A DNA stretch of 64,000 bases from Brassicibacter mesophilus (GCF_050433385.1 NZ_JBNPXI010000009.1:1-64000); one strand, 5' to 3'; shown: positions 17,348 to 27,428, numbered from the stretch's first letter. Program-made: numbers and translations. Notes: a model not told the origin generated them from the sequence alone.

Positions 17348-17993
17348 TTAATTTTATCTGGTTAAGAGTGGATATAATGTTCTTTTTGACATAATCTTTT
17401 TCATTATCTTGCATTAATATTTTTTTAAGCTTTGGCACAGATTCTAAATCACCTACATGTGCCAAAGCTTTTATGGCATATTGCCTAACTTGAGAATTGT
17501 CATCATAAATCATGTCCTCAAGCCATCTTTTAGTTTCTCTTTCTTTAATCTTACCTAGTGCAGAACATGCAAGTCTCCTATAGTTGACATTATTACTTTT
17601 AAGTTCCATTCTTAATAAAGGTAAAAGCTCTTTATTTTTCAATTCCCCTATCATCCATATCAATATCATGCGATCTTCTGCATTCTTAAACTTCGTATAT
17701 CTTTTATAGATTTCCATAGACAAATTTTCCTTGTCATCATTGTCTAATCTTTCTATATATCTAATTCTATCCTGTTTCTTCATACTTATAATATTTACCA
17801 GATTATCTTGGGTCTGTGTTGGCTTGTTAATTTCAAGTTTACACTTTATTATATCATTTTCAACTTGCTTTAAAGTCATTCTTCTTATTTTTGATATCAA
17901 CTCAATGCTCTTGCCTTCTTTATATAATAGATAAGTTAGAAAATGATCTTCCAGTTGTTCAACCTTTTTATCCATAATTAGTTTAGCACTCAT
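17340..17993 (-). CDS. HEAT-repeat protein
   Basis: The protein of about 217 residues has an N-terminal region resembling a small helix-turn-helix (EGKSIELISKIRRMTLKQVE) and then helical HEAT-like repeats. Two are clear: NYRRLACSALGKIKE and SQVRQYAIKALAHVGD. HEAT repeats usually bind other proteins. The ATG at 17993 follows AAAGGTG with six bases of spacing. It directly follows hflX on the same strand, so the two are likely co-transcribed. Its partner is unknown. Confidence 0.8.
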   Translation of the reverse strand: MSAKLIMDKKVEQLEDHFLTYLLYKEGKSIELISKIRRMTLKQVENDIIKCKLEINKPTQTQDNLVNIISMKKQDRIRYIERLDNDDKENLSMEIYKRYTKFKNAEDRMILIWMIGELKNKELLPLLRMELKSNNVNYRRLACSALGKIKERETKRWLEDMIYDDNSQVRQYAIKALAHVGDLESVPKLKKILMQDNEKDYVKKNIISTLNQIKLIT

Positions 17994-18004
17994 ATAAATC
18001 ACCT

Positions 18005-19288
18005 TTAATCTATTAAGTATTTCTTATATCTTTCATATTCAATAGAATCTAGTACCGTAGTTAAAAGAGTTCCTTCTTCGTTATATTCGCAATTTTCAAC
18101 CTTTGTTTTACTAAAAATATTTGAAGCTAAATTACCTTCACTATATGGAATAAGCATTTTTACTTTATAATACTTTTGCGGCAAATTATTCTGTATTGTC
18201 TCTAAAAGAAGATCTATATTATCGCCATTTTTTGCTGAAACAAATACTTTTGGCTCTGCTATATCGTATATAATTTCTTCGTTAGATTCATCAATCTTAT
18301 TAAATACAGTTATAATAGGTTTATCTAATACATCTAAATCTTTTAGAACACTGAGAGTTGTTTTAATCTGTAAGTCTAAATCTTTATTAGTTACATCTAC
18401 GACATGTAACAGCAAGTCAGCATATTCCACTTCCTCAAGAGTACCTTTAAACGCTTCTACCAGCTTTGTTGGCAATTTACTAACAAAACCAACAGTATCT
18501 GTAATAAGAAAATCTTGTCCATTAGGTAAAACGCTTTTTCTTAGTGTAGTTTCAAGTGTTGCAAAAAGCATATCATACACAAATACTTCTTTATCTTCAC
18601 TATAGCCTTCATCAAACTTTATTAATCTATTCAGCAATGTCGATTTTCCTGCATTTGTATATCCTACTAAAGCTACAATCGGCGTATCAGAGCCTTGTCT
18701 TTTCTTTCGCTTAACCATCCTTACATTTTCAAGCTCTTTCATCTGCTTTTCAATATCATGTATCCTTTCTAATATGTGTCTTCTGTCAGTTTCAAGCTTT
18801 TTCTCTCCAGGACCTCTTGTTCCTATACCTCCGCCAGTCCTTGATAGTTGATTTCCTAACCCAATTAATCTTGGAAGCCTATACCTTAGCTGCGCTAGCT
18901 CAACTTGAAGCTTTCCTTCTTTACTAGTTGCTCTTTTTGCGAATATATCTAGTATGAGATTAGTCCTATCAACTATTTTTCTGTTTATAATATCTTCAAG
19001 ATTTCTAGTTTGAGCTCCTGTTAATTCATTGTTAAATACAACAGTGTCTATATTAAGTTCGTCACAGTAATTTGCAACTTCTTGAGCTTTTCCTTTACCT
19101 ATGTAAAAAGCTGAGTCTATTCTTTCTCTATTTTGAGTAACACTTCCCTCTACTATGCCATCGGCAGCTTCAACTAATTCACACAATTCTTTCATAGAAC
19201 TCTCAATATCTATTTCTGCTCTTTTATCTATTTCAACTCCTACTATTAGCACTCTTTCTTTCTTATTCTCGCTTTTTATATCATACAT
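18005..19288 (-). CDS. hflX: Ribosome-associated GTPase HflX
   Basis: The 427-residue protein is a full-length HflX, a GTPase that splits or rescues stalled 70S ribosomes under stress. The N-terminal HflX domain ends in GGIGTRGPGEKKLETDRR, a hallmark of the family. The GTPase domain has G1 GYTNAGKST (about residue 205), G3 DTVGF and G4 NKID. The ATG at 19288 is chosen because GAGGTG lies six bases upstream; the GTG at 19297 would sit inside that site. The HEAT-repeat gene follows closely. Confidence 0.95.
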   Translation of the reverse strand: MYDIKSENKKERVLIVGVEIDKRAEIDIESSMKELCELVEAADGIVEGSVTQNRERIDSAFYIGKGKAQEVANYCDELNIDTVVFNNELTGAQTRNLEDIINRKIVDRTNLILDIFAKRATSKEGKLQVELAQLRYRLPRLIGLGNQLSRTGGGIGTRGPGEKKLETDRRHILERIHDIEKQMKELENVRMVKRKKRQGSDTPIVALVGYTNAGKSTLLNRLIKFDEGYSEDKEVFVYDMLFATLETTLRKSVLPNGQDFLITDTVGFVSKLPTKLVEAFKGTLEEVEYADLLLHVVDVTNKDLDLQIKTTLSVLKDLDVLDKPIITVFNKIDESNEEIIYDIAEPKVFVSAKNGDNIDLLLETIQNNLPQKYYKVKMLIPYSEGNLASNIFSKTKVENCEYNEEGTLLTTVLDSIEYERYKKYLID

Positions 19289-19411
19289 ATGTTTCACCTC
19301 TATTATTATTGGGATACTTGTCTTATGAACATATTATTTATCCTTTATATTAAATATACAATACATTTCACTCAAAAGTAAATGTAGACTTTATTTATAT
19401 TAATTCATTCC

Positions 19412-20062
19412 TCAATTAACAACGTTAAGTACTTCATCCTTTGGAACAAAAATATAGCTTTCAGGTACATCACCAACAATTATTGTTTCTGCAATTGGAA
19501 TATTGGTTACTATTTTTATAGTATCTGAAGCAAGTGGAACAATAATTCGTACATCTGCTACTATAATTAAATAAACTTTATGTACCGTTTGATTAATTCC
19601 TGATTCTATAAATTCTGTTGTAAAATCTACTGACACGCTGCCTTGGGGAACTATGTTAAGTTCAATTTTGGGGCCGTGTTGAGATAAAATCTGACTATTT
19701 AACGCATTGCCCAAAGGTATTTTTATTGCACCTGAACCTATCTGACGAATGTTCTCCTGAACTTCAAGAGCTACATCTGATGCTATACTATTCATAAGAA
19801 CAGTATTTGCCTGCATCATTGTAACCTTTCCTTCATTATCATACTTAACAAAAATCAAGTCCTTGTATTTTATATCATCCTTAATCCTGTCCTTTACTGC
19901 TTCATTTATAGCTTGTGTTGCAAATTTACGAGCCTGCACTTCTGAAATAGCTAATACTGTTGGCTTAATACTCTTATCTAAAATAATAAATCCATATATG
20001 AATAGAACAATAGTAATCACTATTGCTATAAAACCTTTTCTCTTTCTATTTTTTCTCTTCAC
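19412..20062 (-). CDS. yunB: Sporulation protein YunB
   Basis: The 216-residue protein has an N-terminal transmembrane anchor (about residues 11-30) and the family segments ARKFATQAINEAV and GSVSVDFTTEFIESGINQT. YunB is made under sporulation control in Bacillus and is needed for normal spore formation, though its exact job is unknown. The start is a GTG following GAGGGGTG. It is divergent from the penicillin-binding protein gene. Confidence 0.9.
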   Translation of the reverse strand: MKRKNRKRKGFIAIVITIVLFIYGFIILDKSIKPTVLAISEVQARKFATQAINEAVKDRIKDDIKYKDLIFVKYDNEGKVTMMQANTVLMNSIASDVALEVQENIRQIGSGAIKIPLGNALNSQILSQHGPKIELNIVPQGSVSVDFTTEFIESGINQTVHKVYLIIVADVRIIVPLASDTIKIVTNIPIAETIIVGDVPESYIFVPKDEVLNVVN

Positions 20063-20262
20063 AAAAACACCCCTCTTACAGTATATGCAATAAAATCTAG
20101 AAAGTTAACATCTTAAAGTACATTGTTTATCTTCTGCAACGATATGAAAGCTATATTAAAATTAAGTTCAATTTTATGTGTATTATTATGTATAATGTTG
20201 TAATAATTAAAATAGATACAACTATTAAAAGAACGTACATTCGTATTCCTCGTTTAAATTAA

Positions 20263-20291
20263 TTAACAAACGAATATATATATGGTATAAT
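20263..20291 (+). promoter_or_regulatory. Candidate sigma-A promoter for the PBP gene
   Basis: TTAACA (20263-20268) and a perfect TATAAT (20286-20291) are spaced by exactly 17 bp. The start would be about 50 bases ahead of the ATG at 20348. Confidence 0.6.
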
Positions 20292-20347
20292 TGTTTTGAT
20301 AATTAGTTGTTAGAGCTTTCCCTTCACTTATAATAAGGAGGTTTATT

Positions 20348-23308
20348 ATGACCCAAGACAATAATAGTAGAACAAATAAAAATAAAAAAACAAAGAAAAC
20401 AAAAAAGAAAAAAATCAGCTTTTTTAGGTTAGCCATAGTTATCATTCTTGTGGTTTGCTTTATTGGAGCAGGAGCAGTTGGAGGACTGGTACTTGCTACA
20501 ATAAAGAATGCTCCAGAAATTGACCCAACAAATATTACATCTCTATTAGATGTTAACTCTGTAATATTAGATCAGAATGGAAATCTCATTGAAAAAGTGC
20601 AATCAGAAGGGTATAGAACTTATGTTACTTTAGACAAAATACCTGATCACCTTGAAGATGCATTTATTGCTATTGAAGATGAAAGATTTATGGATCATGT
20701 TGGTATTGATATCAGAGGAATATTTGGAGCTTTAGCTGAATATATCAGAGAAGGAGATAACCTAAGAGGTGCAAGTACAATAACTCAACAATTAGCTAGA
20801 AACTTGTATCTGACTAAGGAAAGAAAGCTTGACAGAAAAATAAAAGAAGCTTATTTAGCAATCCAGATAGATAAAGCTTTAACTAAAGATCAAATATTAG
20901 AAGCATATCTTAACAGAGTTGATTTAAATCAAAGATCTTATGGAGTTCAAGAAGCTGCGCAAACCTATTTTTCTAAAGATGTGAGTGAGCTAACAATAGC
21001 CGAAAGTGCTATGATAGCTGGTATAGTTAAAGGACCTTCAAAGTATTCACCTTTTAATACAGTTCCTTTGGAAGACATTGAAACTATTGAGAATAAAGAT
21101 AATATATTAGGTGAAATTGACATTGATGTTACAAGGTACGCTGTAGTTTTTAACGAAAATTCGCTAAAACGTCAAAGAGTAATATTGGCAAAAATGAAAG
21201 AATTAGGCAAGATATCTGAAGAAGAGTACAACGAAGCCATAAATGAAGATATGAAAGCTGCAATTAAACCTGGTCAGAAAAAACTAGTTGGTATTTCATC
21301 ATATTTTGATGATTATGTTAAAACTCAAGTAATAAACGACCTAGTGGAAAAGGCTGGATATACAAAAGAAGAAGCTGAAAAAGAGCTTTTTACAGGCGGT
21401 CTTAAGATATATTCCACTATGGATATAGAAATGCAACATAAAATAGAAGAAGCTTATAACAACTTCGGACAAATTCTGCTAGGAGACTTGGGAAAAGTAA
21501 AAGCTCCTATTCTAGTTGATTGGACCTTGGATAAATACGGAAATTTGTTAGGTGACAATAGAAAAATTGTACTGTACAAAAAATCTAACTTATTTGATGA
21601 TAATGGCAATCTAATTATTGAAAATGGTACATTTAATCTTACAGATGAAGGGAATCTAGTTATAACAAATTCTAAGTTCAATATTTATCCGAAAACTATT
21701 GATATTGAAGATTATTATACTATTGATGAGAGAAAAAATCTTGTAAAACATACTGTTGGTTCATTGGCTTTAGCTAAAGAAAACTATGAAATCAAAGATA
21801 AAAAACAGATTGTAATTAATAGTAGATATCTTTCAGAAAACAAAGATTTTTACTCTATAGACTCAAATAATAATCTATTAATTAACTCAAAATATTTCTT
21901 GAATAATGATAGAAGTGGTGTAGTTCAACCTCAATCAGCGGCGGTTATCATTGATTATAGGACTGGAGAAATCAAAGCTCTGGTTGGGGGTAGAGATTTA
22001 AAAGGTAATAAATTATTTAATAGAGCAATTAGTCAAAGGCAACCTGGTTCTGCAATTAAGCCAATCGCAGTCTATCTACCAGCATTAGATAATGGTTTTA
22101 CTGCTGCTGATATAATAGATGATGTCCCTCATTATAATGGCAAGGGAAAGCTGTGGCCAAGAAACTGGTATAATTATTATTCTGGTATAAACACATTAAG
22201 AGAATCGGTTGAACAATCTATAAACGTTAGTTCTGTTAAAATGGTAGAAAAAATAGGTATAGAGACTTCTAAGGAATATCTCGCAAAGCTTGGAATAATT
22301 AAAGAAGATGGAAAAGACAGTTTTGTTACAAGAGCTGAAAATCAAGTTACAAACGATGACAACTCATCTGCACTTGGTCTCGGAGGTATGAGTCACGGAT
22401 TAACACCTTTAGAGATAACAGCTGCTTATGGTGCTATAGCCAATAGTGGTGTTTATGTAGAACCTATTTCATATACAAAAGTGTTAGATAGAAATGGTAA
22501 TATAATACTTGAAAATAGACCTAATAAGACAAGAGTAGTTTCTCCAGAAGTATCGTATGTTATGACAGATATCCTGAGAAGTACTGTAACATCAGGTCTT
22601 GGTAATAGAGCAAAACTTTTTAGTGGCAATACTAAAATTCCAGTAGCCGGTAAAACGGGTACTACTCAAGAAAAAGGAGATATATGGTTCCTTGGATATA
22701 CTCCTTATTATTCAGCTGGAGTATGGATAGGGAACGATACTCCCCAAGTTAAGCTCTCTAAGGGTAGTTCAAGGGCTGCAGAATTTTGGTCATATATCAT
22801 GAAAGAAGCTCATGCGAACTATGAAGCAAAGAACTTTGATGTTCCTAAGGACGGCATAGTAACTAGACAGATATGTACAGAGTCAGGTAAATTAGCAACG
22901 GATCTATGCTCTTTAGATCCAAGAGGCAGTACTGTTAGAACAGAGATATTCGTAAAGGGAACTGAACCAACTGAGCCATGTGATGTTCACGTAAAGGTGT
23001 CTATTGATAAGACTACTGGAAAACTGGCTACAGAATACTGTCCACCAGAATTAATAGAAGAGAAAGTATTTATTAAACGTAATCCTCCATATAATCCTAA
23101 CGAACATGGAGGTATCGTCCCTAAAGATTATGTATTCACGGTTCCTACTGAAGAATGTGATACTCATACTCAGGGCAATGTAATTGAAGATTGGTTAGAT
23201 AATTGGTTTAATAATGGAAATAACAACAACGACCAGACAGATAGCCCTAATGATGGAGATTTTAATGATAGTACTGATAACGAGGATAATATTAACAATG
23301 AAAACTGA
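20348..23308 (+). CDS. Class A penicillin-binding protein (PBP1A type)
   Basis: The 986-residue enzyme polymerises and cross-links peptidoglycan at the outer face of the membrane. A Lys-rich cytoplasmic tail and one transmembrane segment (about residues 28-50) lead into the GT51 glycosyltransferase domain with EDERFMDHVGID and TITQQLARNLYL. The transpeptidase domain has the serine motif PGSAIK (Ser about 568), the SxN motif near residue 626 and KTGTTQ (about 769). An insert of roughly 100 residues between the domains (about 385-500), rich in Asn and Asp, is unusual. The C-terminus has cysteine-containing repeats and an acidic Asn-rich tail. An AAGGAGG site precedes the ATG. Confidence 0.95.
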   Translation: MTQDNNSRTNKNKKTKKTKKKKISFFRLAIVIILVVCFIGAGAVGGLVLATIKNAPEIDPTNITSLLDVNSVILDQNGNLIEKVQSEGYRTYVTLDKIPDHLEDAFIAIEDERFMDHVGIDIRGIFGALAEYIREGDNLRGASTITQQLARNLYLTKERKLDRKIKEAYLAIQIDKALTKDQILEAYLNRVDLNQRSYGVQEAAQTYFSKDVSELTIAESAMIAGIVKGPSKYSPFNTVPLEDIETIENKDNILGEIDIDVTRYAVVFNENSLKRQRVILAKMKELGKISEEEYNEAINEDMKAAIKPGQKKLVGISSYFDDYVKTQVINDLVEKAGYTKEEAEKELFTGGLKIYSTMDIEMQHKIEEAYNNFGQILLGDLGKVKAPILVDWTLDKYGNLLGDNRKIVLYKKSNLFDDNGNLIIENGTFNLTDEGNLVITNSKFNIYPKTIDIEDYYTIDERKNLVKHTVGSLALAKENYEIKDKKQIVINSRYLSENKDFYSIDSNNNLLINSKYFLNNDRSGVVQPQSAAVIIDYRTGEIKALVGGRDLKGNKLFNRAISQRQPGSAIKPIAVYLPALDNGFTAADIIDDVPHYNGKGKLWPRNWYNYYSGINTLRESVEQSINVSSVKMVEKIGIETSKEYLAKLGIIKEDGKDSFVTRAENQVTNDDNSSALGLGGMSHGLTPLEITAAYGAIANSGVYVEPISYTKVLDRNGNIILENRPNKTRVVSPEVSYVMTDILRSTVTSGLGNRAKLFSGNTKIPVAGKTGTTQEKGDIWFLGYTPYYSAGVWIGNDTPQVKLSKGSSRAAEFWSYIMKEAHANYEAKNFDVPKDGIVTRQICTESGKLATDLCSLDPRGSTVRTEIFVKGTEPTEPCDVHVKVSIDKTTGKLATEYCPPELIEEKVFIKRNPPYNPNEHGGIVPKDYVFTVPTEECDTHTQGNVIEDWLDNWFNNGNNNNDQTDSPNDGDFNDSTDNEDNINNEN

Positions 23309-23314
23309 TCCATT

Positions 23315-23344
23315 AAAAAGAGACCTTCTATAAGGTCTCTTTTT
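23315..23344. terminator. Bidirectional terminator
   Basis: AAAAAGAGACCTT and AAGGTCTCTTTTT form a 13-bp perfect stem with A and T runs on both sides. It separates the convergent PBP gene and spoVA operon and can act on either strand. Confidence 0.9.
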
Positions 23345-23356
23345 AATATTCATAGC

Positions 23357-24829
23357 TTATTCCTCCACCTCATCATCAGGAGGTGCATTGTATTTTTCTT
23401 TAACTTTTAAAAATTCTGGTCTCTTTCTTACTTCTGGTATTGGGTTTCTCATTATTATAGAGTTTAGTGCTTGCCAGTTAAATGGAATTAGAGGCCATAA
23501 ATAGTGTACTCCACCAAAGGATCTTGTTCTTAAAAGAACTATCAATAGAATTAATATACCTGCAACAAATCCATATATATTAAACAATCCTGTCAATATC
23601 AGCAATATTAGTCTGAACAGCCTTAGTGCCATTGCAAATTCTATGCTTGGCGTTGCAAACATACCTATTCCTGCAATAGCCATATATAACACTGACTCTG
23701 GTATAAACCATCCAACTTTTACTGCAAACTCTCCTAATAATAACGCTCCAATAATTCCCAAGGAAGTTGTTAATGCGTTAGGAGTATGTATTGAAGCTAT
23801 ACGCAATACATCAAGTCCTATCTCTAATATAATGAATTGAATAAGCAAACTAATCTCTCCTGTTTTCTCTGGTCCTATAAAACTTAGCCACTGAGGTAAA
23901 AATTCTCTGTAATGTACCAATAACAACCATAAGGGTGCTATAATATATGAAAGAAACATAGCTAAGTGTCTTATCCATCTTATATATGTCCCAATGGCAG
24001 GGTTTTGATAATAGTCTTCTGCATGTTGAGTAAAATGAAATAAGGTAACAGGAAGAATCATTACACTAGGAGTTGTATCTACTAATATGACAATGTGTCC
24101 TTCTAGCATATGTGCGGCAGCTACGTCAGGTCTCTCTGTAAATCTAGCTTGAGGAAACGGATTCCAGTTTCTACCCAATATAAACTCTTCAAGAGTCTTT
24201 ACCCCCATAGTAAGAGCATCAGTTTCAACATCTATTAGTTTTTTTCGTAAATCTTCTATTAAATCATTATTAGCTATATCTTCTATATAGCCAATTACCA
24301 CATCACTTTGTGACCTTTTTCCGACTTTAATTAGCTCAAATCTCAAGCTTGCATCTCTTATCCTTCTTCTTATTAGTGCAGTATTAAATACTACAGTCTC
24401 AACAAACCCATCTCTTGAGCCTCTTGTAACCTTTTCTAAATCAGGTTCCTCCGGTCCTCTAGCTGGATAAGTTCTAGCATCAATAACTATTCCCTCATTT
24501 ACTCCTTCAACAAATAATGCTGCAGCTCCAGAAAGAATTGAGTACTCTATTTCTTCAATATCATCACTTGAATTGCATTCAACATAAGGAATTTTTGCAC
24601 TTATCAGCTTTGAAAGAGTATTAGGTAAAATATCTTCTCTTTTACTTTGCTGCAAAATTTTCATTATCCAAAGCATAATGTCATCTTTAATAAAACCATC
24701 TATAAAAAAAATTGATGCTTTCTTACCTGCTACCTCTATCTCTCGATTTACTACATCAAAACTTTTACCAACACCAAGCTTATTAGATAATTTATCAACT
24801 ACTTCTTTATAGTCAAATTTCTCTTTCAT
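23357..24829 (-). CDS. spoVAF: Stage V sporulation protein AF (GerA-type membrane protein)
   Basis: The protein of about 490 residues is a GerA-family membrane protein. It has a large N-terminal soluble domain with DARTYPARGPEEPDLEKVTRG, then TRGSRDGFVETVVFNTALIRRRIR, and five or so membrane segments in the C-terminal half containing ERPDVAAAHMLEGHI. SpoVAF is expressed in the forespore and influences germination and release of dipicolinic acid. The ATG at 24829 overlaps the end of spoVAEA by 17 bases; a GTG lies five codons upstream and is less likely. It is the last gene of the operon, ended by the hairpin at 23315. Confidence 0.93.
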   Translation of the reverse strand: MKEKFDYKEVVDKLSNKLGVGKSFDVVNREIEVAGKKASIFFIDGFIKDDIMLWIMKILQQSKREDILPNTLSKLISAKIPYVECNSSDDIEEIEYSILSGAAALFVEGVNEGIVIDARTYPARGPEEPDLEKVTRGSRDGFVETVVFNTALIRRRIRDASLRFELIKVGKRSQSDVVIGYIEDIANNDLIEDLRKKLIDVETDALTMGVKTLEEFILGRNWNPFPQARFTERPDVAAAHMLEGHIVILVDTTPSVMILPVTLFHFTQHAEDYYQNPAIGTYIRWIRHLAMFLSYIIAPLWLLLVHYREFLPQWLSFIGPEKTGEISLLIQFIILEIGLDVLRIASIHTPNALTTSLGIIGALLLGEFAVKVGWFIPESVLYMAIAGIGMFATPSIEFAMALRLFRLILLILTGLFNIYGFVAGILILLIVLLRTRSFGGVHYLWPLIPFNWQALNSIIMRNPIPEVRKRPEFLKVKEKYNAPPDDEVEE

Positions 24830-25388
24830 TATCTTTTGACCCACTTTTATTCAATATTTCTTTCAATGCTTTAGTTATTATTGGAGCACCTATAGCATGA
24901 TTATCTTTACCCCTCATTTTCCCAATATCTCCTATTCCAACTACTATCGGTATTGAAAACTTGTTAATTATATCCACTGTATCTCCATAAAGTGTTTTGG
25001 AACTTGTTTCTACACCATCTTTATCTACAGCATTTGAGACCATATGACCCATATAATCTACAGAAAAGTCCACTTTTACACCTGTTACATCTTGAGTATT
25101 TGATGCTACTGCTACAACTCCTAATACTTCCATATCTGGATGAATAAGTATATCATTAAGAGCCTTTTCTCCTTTTCCGAATCCCGGGTTACCAATATCA
25201 TCAACCATTATTACTACTGGATCATACTTTGCACTTTTTATAAGATTTATGATTTCTTCACCAGTAATAGGTGTAGGATTACCTGCAGATCTTGATATAC
25301 ATCTACCGCCTATATTTTTTGCAGCTTTTTCAACAGCCTTCTGTGCTACGTCGTCTCCGTCAGTAACTAATATTATTTTTCTTTTCAT
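24813..25388 (-). CDS. spoVAEA: Stage V sporulation protein AEA
   Basis: The 191-residue protein is a SpoVAEA homologue, a soluble forespore protein of the spoVA operon. Recognisable parts are the opening KRKIILVTDGDDVAQKAVEKA and VVIMVDDIGNPGFGKGE. It lacks membrane segments. The Bacillus counterpart is not essential for dipicolinic acid uptake but affects germination. It overlaps spoVAF and follows spoVAEB closely, which supports one transcript. Confidence 0.93.
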   Translation of the reverse strand: MKRKIILVTDGDDVAQKAVEKAAKNIGGRCISRSAGNPTPITGEEIINLIKSAKYDPVVIMVDDIGNPGFGKGEKALNDILIHPDMEVLGVVAVASNTQDVTGVKVDFSVDYMGHMVSNAVDKDGVETSSKTLYGDTVDIINKFSIPIVVGIGDIGKMRGKDNHAIGAPIITKALKEILNKSGSKDNEREI

Positions 25389-25399
25389 ACAACTACTCC

Positions 25400-25756
25400 T
25401 TATTGCTTAGTTTTTGGATCAAATAATATTGCCATTATATATCCAAAGAAAGCTGCTGCCGCAACGCCTCCAGCTGTAGCCTGAACTCCGCCTGTAAATG
25501 CTCCTATTATTCCATCCTTTTTTGCAGCCTCTATAGCACCTTTAGCCAGCGAATACCCAAACCCTGGCAATGGAACTGTAGCTCCTGCTCCGCCAAATTG
25601 AACAATTGGTTCGTACACCCCTAATGCTGTGAGTATAACTCCTGATGTCACAAATAAGACTAATATGTGAGCTGGAGTTAATTTAGTTCCATCCATGAGA
25701 AGCTGACCTATGACACAAATAATACCTCCCACTATGAATGCTCTTATATATTCCAT
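25400..25756 (-). CDS. spoVAEB: Stage V sporulation protein AEB
   Basis: The 118-residue membrane protein has three or four hydrophobic segments and the SpoVAC/AE family signature VPLPGFGYSLAKGA. With SpoVAC it helps build the channel that moves dipicolinic acid into the forespore and out during germination. It lies between spoVAD and spoVAEA with short spacing. Confidence 0.93.
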   Translation of the reverse strand: MEYIRAFIVGGIICVIGQLLMDGTKLTPAHILVLFVTSGVILTALGVYEPIVQFGGAGATVPLPGFGYSLAKGAIEAAKKDGIIGAFTGGVQATAGGVAAAAFFGYIMAILFDPKTKQ

Positions 25757-25769
25757 TTAAATCCTCCTT

Positions 25770-26786
25770 TTACCTGATATTACTTATAGTTACAGCATGA
25801 GCTATTCCTGGTATAGATTCTCCTTGCTGAATGCTTGTTGGTGACAATAGGGCTCCAGTAGAAATTAATAAAACCCTATTAAATTTTCCAGTCTTTAGCT
25901 GTTTGTATATATATCCTCCAAATACTACAGCTGAGCATCCACACCCACTTCCACCAGCATGAGTGTCCTGTTCTTCAGCATCAAATATTTCAATTCCACA
26001 ATCTGAATAAACATTTGTGACATCATATCCTTCTTTTCCTATCATCTCTTCTGCTATGTCTTTTCCTACAGTTGCTAAGTCACCAGTAATTATTAAATCA
26101 TAATCTTCTGGCTTGAAGCCTGTATCTTTAAAATGCTGAACAATTGTATCAGCTGCTGCTGGAGCCATTGCTGGTCCCATATTATTTGCATTTTTAATAC
26201 CAGGATCAACTACTTTTCCAGTAGTAATATGAGTAATAAACGGCCCAGCGCCAAGTGAAGATAATACAGCTGCACCAGAACCAGTTACAGTCCATTGTGC
26301 AGTTGGTGGTCTTTGATTCCCATGCTCTAATGGAAACCTGTACTGTCTTTCAGCAGTACTAAAATGACTTGATGTCACACATACAACATTGTCAGCAAAT
26401 CCTCCATCTACTGACATTGCTCCTAAACTTAAGGATTCTGTCATTGTAGAACAAGCACCATACAAACCAAAAAAAGGTATTTGTAGCTGTCTCGCTGCAT
26501 ATGATGAAGATATAATTTGGTTAAGTAAATCTCCAGCAAATAAATAGTCTACTTGACTTTCTACTAATTTTGCATTAGAAAGTGCAAGCTTCACTGCTTC
26601 CTGTTGAAACTTAGATTCAGACTTTTCCCAGCTTTCTTCACCCCATAAGTCATCTTCTAAAACAACATCAAAATAATCCTTTAACGGACCTTGCCCCTCC
26701 TTTGGACCCACTACAGTAGCTGTTGCTATAATAGTTGGAGGATTTTCTAATTTTATAGTTTGTTTTCCTAATCTCTTTTGTGCCAA
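25770..26786 (-). CDS. spoVAD: Stage V sporulation protein AD
   Basis: The 338-residue protein is SpoVAD, a thiolase-fold protein that binds dipicolinic acid directly in the SpoVA complex. Landmarks are GLYGACSTMTESL, the CVTSSHFSTAERQYR block and GGSGCGCSAVVFGGY. The start is a TTG with a perfect AAGGAGG at proper spacing. The order spoVAC-spoVAD-spoVAEB is conserved. Confidence 0.96.
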   Translation of the reverse strand: MAQKRLGKQTIKLENPPTIIATATVVGPKEGQGPLKDYFDVVLEDDLWGEESWEKSESKFQQEAVKLALSNAKLVESQVDYLFAGDLLNQIISSSYAARQLQIPFFGLYGACSTMTESLSLGAMSVDGGFADNVVCVTSSHFSTAERQYRFPLEHGNQRPPTAQWTVTGSGAAVLSSLGAGPFITHITTGKVVDPGIKNANNMGPAMAPAAADTIVQHFKDTGFKPEDYDLIITGDLATVGKDIAEEMIGKEGYDVTNVYSDCGIEIFDAEEQDTHAGGSGCGCSAVVFGGYIYKQLKTGKFNRVLLISTGALLSPTSIQQGESIPGIAHAVTISNIR

Positions 26787-26798
26787 GTTAATACCTCC

Positions 26799-27242
26799 TT
26801 ACTTCCCTAATAGCAGGTATATTATTCCTACTATTATTGAGCTTCCAAATCCATAAACTAACACAGGTCCAGCAATTATAAACATTTTAGCTGCAACACC
26901 TAATACAAAGCCTTCCCTTTTAAATTCCATTGCAGGTGAAACTATTGAGTTCGCAAAACCTGTAATTGGTACTATTGAACCCGCACCTGCTTTTTTACCT
27001 AATTTATCATATACTCCTAATCCAGTTAAAAAAGCTCCTAAAAATACAAGTGTTATTGCTGTAGCAGAGGCAACTCCTTTCTTATCTAGCCCATTCTTGA
27101 TAAAAAAATTAGTTATTAATTGGCCAACATCACAGATTAACCCGCCAACTATGAAAGCCCATATGCAGTTTTTTAAGTAGCTTGGCTTAGGCATCTTTTT
27201 TTTGACATATTCATAATAGTCTTTTTGATTAATGTTATTCAT
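26799..27242 (-). CDS. spoVAC: Stage V sporulation protein AC
   Basis: The 147-residue membrane protein is SpoVAC, the mechanosensitive channel subunit that releases dipicolinic acid on germination. It has about four hydrophobic segments, with CDVGQLITNFF and PITGFANSIVSPAMEF as family landmarks. The ATG at 27242 has an upstream GGATGGTGA site. A 49-codon small ORF ends 14 bases before it. Confidence 0.95.
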   Translation of the reverse strand: MNNINQKDYYEYVKKKMPKPSYLKNCIWAFIVGGLICDVGQLITNFFIKNGLDKKGVASATAITLVFLGAFLTGLGVYDKLGKKAGAGSIVPITGFANSIVSPAMEFKREGFVLGVAAKMFIIAGPVLVYGFGSSIIVGIIYLLLGK

Positions 27243-27256
27243 TTATTTCACCATCC

Positions 27257-27406
27257 TCATCTATGATTCCCAAGTTTTTGATTTTTCTCAACATTTGTTA
27301 TATCATCATCAAAATGAAAATAATTATCCTTTAATCTGTTTTTTATTTCATTATTTTGTGCTTTATATATGTCTATCAATTTCTTAAATATTACTGATCT
27401 ATTCAT
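27257..27406 (-). CDS. Small ORF between spoVAB and spoVAC
   Basis: A 49-codon frame starts with ATG preceded by AAAGGTGA and ends 14 bases before the spoVAC start. The product is highly charged (MNRSVIFKKLIDIYK, then KNRLKDNY) and has no membrane segment. It fills the only long gap inside the spoVA operon, which argues that it is translated. No known family was recognised. Confidence 0.55.
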   Translation of the reverse strand: MNRSVIFKKLIDIYKAQNNEIKNRLKDNYFHFDDDITNVEKNQKLGNHR

Positions 27407-27428
27407 ATATGTCATTCACCTTTCGTAA

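Noticed and set aside
20231..20242. GAACGTACATTC as a second LexA box upstream of the PBP gene
   Set aside because: One half differs from GTTC, it lies ahead of the promoter, and penicillin-binding proteins are not usual SOS genes.
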